NCBI GenBank assembly: GCA_015501075.1
Contig: JADNYJ010000060.1
Coordinates: forward strand, 152,216 to 216,215
Direction of reading: 5' to 3'
Length of the DNA stretch: 64,000 nt
Origin: Gymnopilus junonius
Lineage: Eukaryota > Basidiomycota > Agaricomycetes > Agaricales > Galerinaceae
Shown here one piece after another: positions 1-11,058 of the stretch. The position numbers and the translations under genes are program-made. The notes beneath the pieces are model-generated. The model was not told where the DNA came from and did not search any database. It saw only the letters and a program-made list of their open reading frames with translations. Within the stretch, counting starts at the first letter, position 1. Each line of letters starts with the position of its first letter.

Positions 1-3000
1 ATGTGAACATCCATAAGTTGTCGAGTAAAGAACTATGGGACTTACGAGATGTCTTTTGGCTCTTGTCATTGCAACTGAAAAGAGGAAATGCTCAGTCGTA
101 CCAAAAGATAGAAGATAGCGCTGTATACCATTCATTCGCCGCTTTTCCTTCAAAAAGCCCACTTCTCTCTGGAAGTATGTTAAGTACCACGAAAAGATAT
201 TCCTCAGAGATCGCATACTGTATTGTTGCTCCTAACAAGTGAGATAATGATAGCTTCTTTTTCTCGACCTTGCATCCCATCCACAGTGCCGATTTCAAGC
301 GTTAGACCATATTTAGGTCGTAATAAGGAGGTTAACAGTGTTACTTGGGCTTGATATCTGTTTTCACTATGAATGTGTAGCCGAGGTTCAATATGGCAAT
401 AACTTACGGAGTGATGATGGCAATCTGGCTAGGCAAGACGCCGAATTCTGCCTTGAGACCAATATATTTCAGACCCGAACAATCCTAAAAAAAAGACTGT
501 ACCAATTTCGCCACCCAGTTTGCCACAATAGTGCCTTCATTTTCGTTACTTCGACTTCCCTCATCGCCATCGCCGTCCAGACGCTCAAAATATTCACAAC
601 CGGCAGTGTCGAAGAATACGACGGGCGTTTGAAGGAATTCCTTTTCATCTTCCTCAGAATCAGCTTGAGTATCGGGCAAATCGGCCAGAAGGTGGGAAGC
701 AACAGAGTCGTGAGATCTGAGCTTGGAGGCATAGAGAGTCTTAGATGGGAATGAGCATATCTGATCATGCATTCTAGAAAAGATATCAGAAGGGCTGAGA
801 TGTAGTAAAAGAAAGAATGTATACCGGTATTGTACCTCCAGCATACGCTTGATGCTTGCTCCATACATGGCCTCGAGTCGGTCAAACAAAGTAGTTTCCA
901 GTGTCTTTGGTGGTACAAGCTTGACGAAACGAGGTTTGTTGTTCGAGGTTAGAGGAGCAGATGCTTTACCCAAAGCTTCGTCATTGTCGCTGCTATCAGA
1001 GCCGTCAGAATTTGGCTCGTCCACGGGGGTGTTAGCATCCTGGGTTGTTTTGGATTTTGCAACTTTTTTAGCAGGATCGGTTGCTTTTTTTGAAACTGAT
1101 TTAGACGGCTGGGGTGCTTTCTTCTTTTCTGTCTTCTTGTCAATAGACAGGACAGTAGGAGGAAGCTGCATAGGATCGCCAGCCAATATAAGCTTCTTAG
1201 CTTTGAAGATGGGAATCCAACAAACCTGGAAGGCGTCATCAATCATTGTCAACTCGATTCGGGAACAAAACGTACAGCTTCAATTGCTTGTGTTGCTTCA
1301 TCAATGATAACGACGTCAAACTCTTCGTTAAACAATTGTCTCCCTCCAGAGGAATGACACGTTGCAAGCACGATCTACGCCTCAATTAGGCTTGATACTG
1401 CAAAATAAAGAATAGAATGCATTACTTCAGACTCCTTCAGAACAGATTTGACCACGCCGCCCTCTCGCTGGCGGTACCTTCACACAATGAGCGTAAGAAA
1501 CTTCGGGAGGAGCAAAGATTCTTACTCTTTACGAAGAGCTTTCACTTCCTCCCACATCTTTTTACGTTCTAGACCTCTAGGCCGTGCTTTGCCTTTTGCA
1601 TCCCTTCCTTTCCCAGAAAGAACACCAAGAGCATTTTCCAACTCGCCTTTTACGTCTCTTGCAAGAGCAGCCTAGAATGGAAATTAGTTACGTATTCTAA
1701 ATCAGAATATGTTACTGACCTGGTCAGTTCGTGTGGCTTTGACCTCCAAAGTAGATTCAAGGATTCCTTCGTGAGCCATGACACGGGCTGGATGGCCGAT
1801 TCTGGTGACCCTTAACCTTTGAGCCTTGTCAACAACAGGCAGGGCTAGAAGTCGTTCCAAGATATTGTCCACAGAAAGATTAGAAGCGCCGCATACGAGT
1901 ACGCGCTTTGGCTTCGGATTGATAGAGGTTTCTGTGGTCAGCTGTCTAATAATTTCTATGAGTGTATGTGTCTTTCCGGTTCCTAAAGCGCAATTACACT
2001 ATTGGTTTATCAAACTAAAGGGCTTGACACATACCTGGAGGACCATGAATACATGCAACCTCTGGGGATTCCAAGCAGAATTTGATTGCAACCTTCTGAC
2101 TTTCGTTCAAGGTATTGTCAAAAAATGGGATGTCGTCCATCTGTTCCCTTGGTGAAGGTGGTTTCATGCCAAGTAGCACTTGTATCAGGTTGTTCAATTC
2201 ACCAGCAGCTTTGCCACCGCCCTATATTCACTAAGTTCGGAAATTGCATTGTGCAGGAAAAGGCTAACCGAAGGAAGCACGATCTTCTCTAGTTGATCTA
2301 TGGCCTTGTCCATCCTGAGGAATGCTTGTCAGCACAAGACGATCGAAACAACGGCAAGAGATTTTACCTTACGTATGTAACGCTATTGGCAAGCTTGACG
2401 ACGCGACAGCGTTCTGGCAGGTCCAAATCTTCAGAACTTGATTCTGAGGAATCTACAGCGACAACTATGCGGGTATCGGATACCTGGAAAGCTCATGCTC
2501 CAACGTCATTAATTCTGGACATCAGCTAATGGACATACCTTGTACACGACGCCTTCAGCTTGAGGACTTCTTGAATCGGAAGCTTTGGGCTTCTTCGTAT
2601 TGACGTTTGAAGATACATTGGCCTCGATTCTGGCGAGATCTCCCGGTCTAAACTGAAATCAGTGGATACTCTAACCAATTTCAAGAAAGCATGCCTGAAA
2701 TTATGCGGAGGAAATAATGGAATACTATGATATGCTGATGGTCGTTCAAGTTCCACCAGCCTACCTTCGAGGAACTTTAGTAAGAAATCAACGATGCGTG
2801 ACATAATGACCCACGTTTTGCCTCCTAGGCCAATGTTCATCGACGCGATTCCAAGCCCTGCAAGAGAAAGTCCTTTCTGTTCTAATAGTTTGGGACCACA
2901 ATTAGACAAAAGAAGGGAACTCCGTTCGATCTCTGCTTCGCGTTCTTTAGCAAGCAAGATGCGCTGGCGATCTATAAACGCCCTAAGGTCTGTTTCATTG

Positions 3001-3026
3001 GCCATTTTGTGCCTTGTGGTCGACAT
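1..3026 (-). CDS. HCS1: SMUBP2/Hcs1-type superfamily 1 DNA helicase, C-terminus cut by window edge
   Basis: This is a UPF1-like SF1B DNA/RNA helicase of the IGHMBP2/Hcs1 group (DNA polymerase alpha-associated helicase in yeast). Reading down the minus strand, the N-terminus has the family FIDRQ and LLEQKGLSLAGLG stretches, followed by FRPGDLARIE. Walker A is split by an intron: HGPPG is joined to TGKTHTLIE across about 2037-1984. Next come VLVCGASNLSVDN, the DEAD-box-like VVIIDEATQA, LAGDPMQLPPTV (motif III) and an acidic/Lys-rich insertion of about 70 residues. Then follow the YRMHDQI region, EKEAIIISLVRSN (motif V) and VAMTRAKRHL (motif VI), each on small exons near the left edge. Start chosen at the ATG at 3026; a second in-frame ATG lies at 3005. 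No frameshift is needed. The extreme C-terminus lies outside the window. The family assignment is secure; the exact paralogue name is inferred. Confidence 0.9.
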
Positions 3027-3289
3027 GCAACTGTCAAGGTGAGGGTTTGTGATCAAGTTGATCGGAGGAATGACCTTGATTAGGAACTTCAACTAGGTGC
3101 ACGAGGCCAGTTCGCTCAGTCACTGGCCACTCAAGTTGAGTCGAAGCCTCGAAGGCTTGCTCTACTACCCCAATTAAGCACATCTATTTCATTACCAGTA
3201 ATAGGAAGTAGTAGTACATTGGTCAGGCATTCAAGAAAGTATTCGGAACAGTGAATTTACAAATTGGGTGACCTACTTCTGGAGCGGGG

Positions 3290-5607
3290 TCAAATTTCAA
3301 CATTGGGACCTCCCCGGTAATAAACATTTCCGACAGATTTCGAGTTCTAGAAATCAACTGTTCCACTATTCCTTTTCAAGCCAAGCTTTTTATCTCCGCA
3401 TCATACATTGCAATAACTTCTTTCCTACGAGGCATACACTTCTCTCCATACGTGAAGGGCTTGTCAAGAGATGCAACAAGTACTCTCTAGGTAGTGTCGA
3501 CCTCAGCATCCAGTCAATGAGAGGGTCATCATTACTGACCTCATTTGTCAACTTGGCAGTACCAGGGGCAATATCATTGCAACACTCAAAGGCAGGCCTG
3601 TGTAAACCGTGAGATGATACAGTTCACAATCTCGGAGCAGTCGAAGCTCACCATACTAGATCCTTATAGGCATTCAGTGCTGTAGGATTTGTAAGATCGT
3701 TGTGCGCAATGTAGTTCCCACTGGTTCAATAATTGCTCCACATGCGACGGATGTCCCACTTCTGGGGCCAAATATGACTGCACCAGCGATCAAGTGGTGC
3801 ATCATCAAGACTCTTTCTACAAGGAAACTATGAGAAATATTAGAGCTAGATGGGACCCCTGCTCGCCTAAAGCCACGGCATTTTCTGCAGTAGAGGGAAA
3901 ATAAGTTACAGAAAGAAAAAGAAGCGACGTATACTGACTTTCGGTCCAGCTTGCCCTACAGTTTCTTGGTCTGTGACACGACAAAAAATTTCCAGAAACC
4001 CGGCTTGGTCGGATGTGGCTGCAGCAAGTCTCCTGTTGCGTAGGCAGGAGTATTCCGAATTCTCCGTTGGTCCGTGTAGGAGTATGCATCGCGCCCCGCT
4101 ATATAGTAAAACTTATGAAAAACGAAGCATCGTTGTAAATAGCGAATGATCTCACTTTCAAGATGAGTTCTACAGCATCTTCGGAAGCTTCCTGTCGGAA
4201 TCCTGGACTGACAAAAGAATAGAACGAAAAATATTCCCAATCTAAGCCCATTTTCTCTATGCTGGTCGTCAATCAAAGGGAGGTGTGAAATGTAGCTTTG
4301 CTTCTCACTCGGGAATACTTTGTTTACCAAACCTCCCTCCGATCTAGATCATTTCAATTTGCTGACGATCGACGACAGAAGTCTGTCACAACGCACGAGC
4401 CAAAGAGCAGAAAAATTTCCACCCCACTTTTTGCAAGTGCGTCGCCAACTACTTTAGAGAGGGGACCGCCACCAAAAAGCTATGGTCAACAAAGTTTCTG
4501 ACAGCGACCTTAAAACAATTGTATAAAACCTTACAACGCCTTCAAGCCTAGCGAGCGTTTCCACCTTTTCAAGATCTTCGGACCAAACCTATCAAAAGAT
4601 ATAAATCGGTCCCACAAGCGTTATAGACATGTAAGAACTTACATTCAAAAAAGGCTGGAGAACGAAGCAATAGGTAGAGGCCGTCGCGATATTGGAACGG
4701 AAGGTGTGGACATTATTTGAACGCAAATATCTCTTTCAGGAGGAATGCCTTGTGTTGAGATCCGTTTTTAGAAGAAATTAATACGCATATGGTTGCCAAA
4801 GGGCAGTGTGTACCATTTTGTGGGTCCACATGTTGAGTTCTGGTAAAGCCGTCGATCCTGTACATGAGGTCGGTTACTAAGTGTCAGCATCGGGAGACAT
4901 CAGGAGACAAGACCGAACCAGAAGAATGCAGGACAATACAAAGAGAATCGAGATCATACTTTTCAGTCGGAGGTTTCGCAACAGTGTATTCATCTGCGAA
5001 AAGCTTTTCCCAAGATGGAATATATGGTACTGTGATATTGATTTCTGGACTTTCTCGGACACTCTGGAGGGTAGCTTTCAGTTTCTCGTCATCCTCATTC
5101 ATGAGGATGTGAGATACACCGCTCTTGACAGTGAGATGCTGGAGGGCAATGGGAGACAAGCGATTGGAAATTTGTTGGAAACAAGGAAGACGGGAAAGCC
5201 AGCTCGCATTGTTCCAATAAGACCAAGGATGTAGGTCAAAGTGCCTGCATATGCATGTCAATGAGCTCTGAACACATTGAACAGTGAGGTAATGCAGACC
5301 GGACGACGAATAGAATCCGACCAGCGGCCGATTAGTGGTATCCTTCCTCATACAGATGGCGTCTTTGCCGCCCTCCCCGGCGGAGATACGTCCGAGAAAA
5401 ACTAAGAGTTCCTGATTTTCGATGCTACTGCTTCCTCGGGCGACTCACTACGTTCTTGAAATTGTGGACCAGAAATACGAAAGTGTGGTAGCCGACGATG
5501 AAGATAAGCGAAGTCCAATTCCGAGTGTTATCTACTGTGGCTTCACAGCTTGATTCTCTTTTACTGACATACTTCTTTTCTAGCCCCATCATATTACTAT
5601 GCTGCAA
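3290..5607 (-). pseudogene. NRPS-like adenylating enzyme (A-domain remnant)
   Basis: This resembles the adenylation domain of basidiomycete NRPS-like/acyl-CoA-synthetase-like reductases. Segments in order down the strand: RPLVGFYSSSG, TLTYILGLIGTMRAGFPVFLVS, SPIALQHLTVKSGVSHILMNED and IVLHSSG. The last is spliced to STALPELNMWTHKM to complete the P-loop-like SSGST motif. Then come FGGGPLSKVVGDALAKSG, LFGS spliced to SEGGLVNK, YATGDLLQPHPTKPGFWK and KPFTYGEKCMPRRKEVIAMYDAEI. Several joins use clean GT-AG introns, so this was once a normal gene. Breaks: a one-base frame slip near 5150-5170, and roughly 35 family residues missing after WTHKM with stops in all frames. No carrier-protein or reductase domain follows. 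The natural substrate cannot be read. The 5' end is uncertain; upstream frames to about 5607 look like the family N-terminus but are weak. Confidence 0.65.
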
Positions 5608-6167
5608 GTGGTGTTCGAGCTAAGTTTGTAGCTACCGGAACCGGAGACCTTTCCGTAAGTTTTTTGTCGCCACCAAGACGCACACCACCTGAATTCGAGG
5701 AACCGACAGCAATTAGGATACGAGCATGAATATATGAGGTCACCTTCCAAATCGGCCAGTGGACTACACCAAGTGGAATGTTGAAAACATTTCCTCATGA
5801 GACTTTTCTTTGCCTTGCATGACCTTGGAAGGATGCGTAACGACGATCATGCGAGCGCCATTGGACGAGAAAAGTGACTTCTCTACTGGATACCTGCTTC
5901 TAATCCTGGTACCAAGACGCGTCGCGAAAGCCTTGAATCAGCTTCAGTGGCCATTGCGCGAGCCGTTCGTGAGGTCGCTGTGAGGGTATGTGATCAAAGG
6001 GCGATGACCTCGATTGGGCAAGCGGAACTCCGAGTCGGGGACGCGGGACGTTTTCTCATCCTGTCATGTTATCAACCTACCGTGTCCATAACTTCATTTT
6101 GAAGATTCCAATCAAATACAGGGGGTCTGACGGGGCCTCATAGACATCCTGTTCTACACCCCCTACA
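5608..6167. other. Intergenic, no supported gene
   Basis: No reading frame here has family-like content or consistent splice signals. It separates the 5' side of the decayed adenylation gene from the start of the M20 gene and presumably holds the promoter of the latter. Confidence 0.5.
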
Positions 6168-8297
6168 ATGTGTAACCACTATTCTACCGAGACGACTCTG
6201 AAGACCACAGACGTTGTATGGCGTCCCGATGATAACGCCAAGGCCACCCCTGCCCGACCAGGTTCTAGTCAAATCTATCGGCCAGATATCTTGGAAACGA
6301 TTGAGGCAAAGATCGCAGAGCTCGATCCAGAATTGAGAGAGTTGAGCTTGGATATTCATGGTTCGTGTAAAAGTTACCCCTGTCATGGATATGTTGTTGA
6401 CCTAACATTCATCCAGCCCATCCGGAACTTGGATACGAAGAATAGTACGCATCGATCTGCAGACCTATCCTCGCCAGTGTTAAGTCTCATTCACCAGTTA
6501 CGCACATGATGTGTATACCTCTTTTATGGAGAAACATGGCTTTGAAGTGGTCAAGAAATTCCATCTCCCAACTGCCTGGAAGGCTACCTTTTCGCATGGA
6601 TCAGGGGGCCGTATTATTGGAGTAAACTCTGAGGTATGTATAATGGCTTCCCACCCGGTACAGACCTCTTATATGGACTTTTTGTCAGATGGATGCTTTG
6701 AAGGGTATTGGCCATGCCTGCGGCCATAATTTGATTGGGATATCTGGTTAGTTAATAGCTGACCCTGTTCAAAAACAATAGGCTAACTTTTAACAGGTGT
6801 CGCAGTTGCATGTGCCATCAAGGCTGCTCTCGAGAAGCATAACATTTCTGGGAAAGTCGTACTCTTAGGGACGCCTGGTACGCCATTCTCATGGCTGACC
6901 TCAATTGTGGAATATCTAATTGTATTTCAAGCTGAGGAAGGTGGCTCTGGGAAGGTTGCCCTGCTCGAAAAGGGGGCTTACGATGGCATGGCTGCTTGCT
7001 TAATGTATGTCGTTTTGCTCAGCAAAAAAGTATAGGCTGATGATAGCGCCCCTTAGGTGCCACCCCGCTCCCGGACCTATCGGTTCTGTTAGCTTGAGCA
7101 GCTGTCTGGCTCTGCAACGGATTACGGTGGAATACAAAGGACACACGTTAGCACAATGCCAGTTTCTCCCTCTATATATGCTCCTAAAACTATTTCAACT
7201 CCAACTAGGGCACATGCAGCTTTATCTCCTTGGGAAGGCAAGAATGCATTGGATGCAGCTGTATTGGGTTACAACAACATCTCAGCCTTGCGTCAACAAC
7301 TGAGACCGACACATCGTGTGCATGGCATATTCGAAGGCAAGGACTGGGCTCCCAACAGTACGCTTTTCTCTTTCCTAACGCCTGATTCAATTCTCATATC
7401 GTGAAAGTCATTCCTGACTACGCAAAGTTCATGTGAGCTTCATCGTTCTTCGCCAGTCGGGATAGTCTTCAATTTCAACTTAGCTGTTATGTTCGTGCTC
7501 CTACCCGAGCAGAAATGCAGGAGACCGTCAAAAGGGTTACACCATGTTTCCAGTTCGTCGATTTTCTCCAACAATGTTATATTATATAGGAAGGATCTCA
7601 CAGTCGTCTAGTGCTGCCGCTCTCGCCACTGGCTGCGAAGTGACGATCACCTTGGAGAAAGGTTCGACGTTTGATCTTCGTCAAAATACCGCTCTAAGTT
7701 AGTTCATTTGCTTGTTCTTCATGTACAATATTTTACTACGGTTTAAACAGGTGGGGAAGTGGCAAACATCGTTTTAAACAAGTACGGCGCCATCGACTAT
7801 GAATGGGGTATTAAGAGTGCATCAACGGATTTTGTGAGCCTATTTTGCAATGATGACATCAGAATATCTCTTTAACACCCTTTCATAGGGAAACGTTACC
7901 TACGGTTGGTACTTTAGCGAGTGCATAGAATTGCCCTGCTTATTTCCTTTTAGCTCTTCCTTCTTTGCATCCAGGTTTTGGTGAGCCTCAACTTTAAGCC
8001 TTATGAAGTTTGCCTGAAGGTGTATTTGCTCCATGTCAGCTATTCCTACTATTGTGGATGGAGGTAACCACACTCCTGGTTTCACAAATTCCGCTGCGAC
8101 CGTTGCATCGCACTACGCATGTCTTGACGTATCAAAGGCACTCGCTGCAACTGGTGTTCGTGTACTCATTGACAACACGTTCTTTGCCAATGTAACTTTC
8201 GCTTTCTTCAGGATAATTTCTCTTCCTTCTCTAATATTTTTCGCCTTAGGTACAAGCTACGTTCAAAGAGGACGAAAAGGCACGCGGACCTTTATAG
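6168..8297 (+). CDS. M20 family metallo-amidohydrolase (aminoacylase-1/PM20D2-like)
   Basis: This is a zinc peptidase/amidohydrolase of the M20 family, related to PM20D2-like Xaa-Arg dipeptidases and amidohydrolases. The protein starts at the ATG at 6168, and about nine short introns are needed. Exon joins restore [34 protein letters not shown] (metal-binding His region) and [11 protein letters not shown] (catalytic and metal-binding Glu pair). They also restore MCHPAPGP, the dimerisation/lid region [18 protein letters not shown], and the late DGGNHTPGF histidine. The last exon joins at about 8250 and ends in KARGPL with TAG at 8295-8297. Length (about 430 residues) fits the family. The frame is intact across all joins. 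It is probably cytosolic, since no signal peptide is seen. The exact substrate (N-acyl amino acid or dipeptide) cannot be read from the sequence. Confidence 0.9.
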
Positions 8298-9045
8298 GAA
8301 TCATTCCTGGAAGGAGTCCAAGGCACCTAAATAAATGTATTTGTACCCGAGGCAACCGTATCTGGCCACTGCGTAACAAATTTCAGCAATTTGGTCTCTG
8401 TATACTCTGACCTAGAGGTCACGCTGAAGTCACAGCTGAGTAAATGCGCCACACTTAGCTACCCTAATTTGGCAGGTATATTTCCCTTTATGGTTGCCAT
8501 TTACAAGGTCACTTGGCCTCGTAAATGCCTAAACGTGATAACCAATTCGACCAAAGCTAAGTTCTAACAGGCCTCCGACCTTTGCATGGCGTTGTTAAAT
8601 ACACCACCCAACACAGATCAATATAATTATGGTCAAATTTTCGGAAAGCCGCTCAGTCCAGAGATGGTAATATATTTCAGGAGTTTCCTTGAAACTAAAA
8701 GGCTGCATGGATATGAAGGGTAAACGTGACCTGTAATGTTCACAGAAGGGGAAAAAGGCTACAACAATGTCTATGTATTTACAGAAGCGAATATGGAACA
8801 GAGTCGAATGGGGAGGGATATCAAGTCTACTTATGCAGTCCAACAACAATATGGCAAAGGAAAGCTGGTCATGGATGGTATGCAATTGATGAAACAAACC
8901 TAATGTGATGGTATAACAAGGGGGATTAATGAGCAGGGGGCCTTACAAATAAGAATACTAAACGCATGATGAAAAGGAGTGAAGGCTGAAGCAGAGTGCA
9001 GTAGATCAAGGGCAGAGCAGGACTCTGGCGGGCAGGCAGACATGC
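8298..9045. other. Convergent 3' intergenic region
   Basis: This region lies between the 3' ends of the M20 gene and the transporter gene. Open frames here (for example the minus frame 8595-8897) show no family signal or plausible splicing. Nothing else was recognised. Confidence 0.5.
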
Positions 9046-11058
9046 TCATATGATGCGGGTCTTGGTTTCGTCCTTCTCCCGCAACTCAACTGCAGCATAG
9101 AGTGCGCCACCGATAAGCGTCAGCACTATGCCTAGTCCATTTGCAAGGGTGATGGTCAAATCAAAAACAACCACAGCGCACAGAATCGTGAGCACCTGCT
9201 TGACGTTCGCTAGATGTTTCAAAGTAATCATTAGTAAACTTTGAAGTAAACTTGAGCGAGCAATTGATGCTTACCAGCGACACTCATCCCCAGAGGGCCT
9301 ACCCGCCGATTAGCATTGAAACTCACAACATTCAATCCAAACGCCAGAATGCCATTGAGTAAGAGCCACATTCGCATATCAGGCGAGGTAATCTCGCCGG
9401 GGCCGAATAGATGCCATCGAACCCGATCCAGCTCTCCAGTAAAGTGAGCCAGAAGAGTCGTTTGAATGAAAGCAAGAGGGGAAAGCAAATATAGAAGATG
9501 CAGCGGGCTGAGACATAACTTGGGAAGAGTAAAAGAGAGCTTGAACATGATCGGTGGCTGATTGAAGAGGCTTTTGGTAGGGTAGGTTGGGGACGAAGAA
9601 GGAGAGGGTGGAAATACACGGTTTATCACGAGAGTTGCTAATGATGAGAAAAAGGATGGAGGAAAGGTCGATTGGTTTTGGCCATGCTCCGAGGATATCG
9701 AATCTGACGAGGCAGGAAGACCAGAAGCGGATGGCTTCACGAGGATCACGTTGGTTATAATAGTCTTCAAAGATGCAAGGAGTGTGCCCAAAAGTGTTAA
9801 AAAGAATCCGAACGGAGTAAAATAATAATCTCCGTACGTGCTGTGGGAGCCTGATCAGTGATGAAAATTGAGCAAGTAAAAAATAACTGACGCGAAACCC
9901 ACACCCGCCACTACTGGTATTAATGATAGCAGCTTCTGCTTGGTACACCGTTTTCGGAGCAGCAATGCTGCGAACATGATAGTGAAGAAGGGCGCAGAAG
10001 CCCGGACCACCTGATGAAACTTATTGAAACAGCGTCAGTCATACCATTGACAAACGCAATTTAATTAGAAGACTCACAGGTACAGTGACAAGCCGCAGTG
10101 ATGCGTTACTTACAACGATATTCACGGTATACAGAATACTGAATAGAAAGAGAACCACCAATTGCTTGCCGTTTAAATTTGGTGTGGCTAGATTCAGTGG
10201 CGATGCGGATGTCAGTGTCCGCGCTCCGGGATTCGCGTATCCAGGGTTTAATCGAAACAGGATGGAGGTGCCGATCGTGCCGCACAGGGCATGCAAAGCC
10301 GTCAGGGTATATGGAAATGGGAAACGTAGAAGGACAGACTTGTTGTACAGAGTGAGAGAGAGGTTCATGACGAAGTATAGCGCAAGCCACACGAGAGGAG
10401 AGTCGGGAAGGGAAAGTATCCGCGGAAAAAAGCCCGGGAGTAAGCGCTCGAGATAAACAACCGATCGTGGGCGTCGTAGCATAAACCTCTTTTTGGACGG
10501 AGAGTGAGGCGTTGGATGAGGAAGCGAGTCTTTCGTGTAGCCACCCACTGAGGAATTGGAATGAGAGGAGGCGATCTCTGGCGGGTATGGCAGGGGGGAG
10601 AGCTCGTCGCTATGGTATACTCGTTGATGAATGGTATTGACTCGCAGTGTCCTGCTTCGAACGCGCGAGCGTTCCGCGTCTTCTCCCTCGTATGTACTAG
10701 AGCGCACGGAATCTGACATGATTTGCAGCCCTTCAGCAGACCCGCCCCCTAGAAAACATGTATCTTCCTTCCCTTGAACTCCAAGCAGCAAAGGTGATGG
10801 CGGACCAAATGGCGACAAAGGCGGCTGACGATGGTCCATCACGCGCGGTGTATAAGCTACTGGAGGCGTTGCTGGCGCATTCGAGGAGAAATCCTTCGCA
10901 ATGGGAGTCGTCGAGCTCAAATTTTGAACAGGAAGGGGCTGGCTAGGAACGAGGTCATTGCATAAATCGGCGTGATTGGATGATGCGACTGCCATCACGG
11001 AGTGAGAAGAATTCTCCGATGGTGATGTGCGGTCATAAGGCGCTGCCGACGACGACAT
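9046..11058 (-). CDS. Triose-phosphate/nucleotide-sugar transporter family (DUF250/EamA) protein
   Basis: This is a multi-pass membrane transporter of the TPT/NST drug-metabolite superfamily. The start at 11058 opens a Ser/Pro-rich N-terminal tail of about 195 residues, likely cytosolic and disordered. The membrane domain begins at LVWLALYFVMNLSLTLYNKSVL, a family hallmark (YNK). LPNGKQL-like and YTVNIVVSNASLRLVTVPV follow, then, after an intron, HQVVRASAPFFTIMFA, again a TPT signature. Further helices include YGDYYFTPFGFFLTLLGTLLASLKT with a Ser/Pro loop, NGILAFGLNVVSFNANRRVGPLGMSVAG, and a last exon ANVKQVLTILCAVVVF ending in a charged tail with TGA at 9046. Introns lie near 9850-9890, 10010-10080 and elsewhere. 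Related Golgi/ER proteins carry phosphorylated sugars or UDP/GDP-sugars; substrate unknown. A sugar-nucleotide role would fit the GDP-fucose genes 10 kb away, but that is only inference. Confidence 0.88.
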
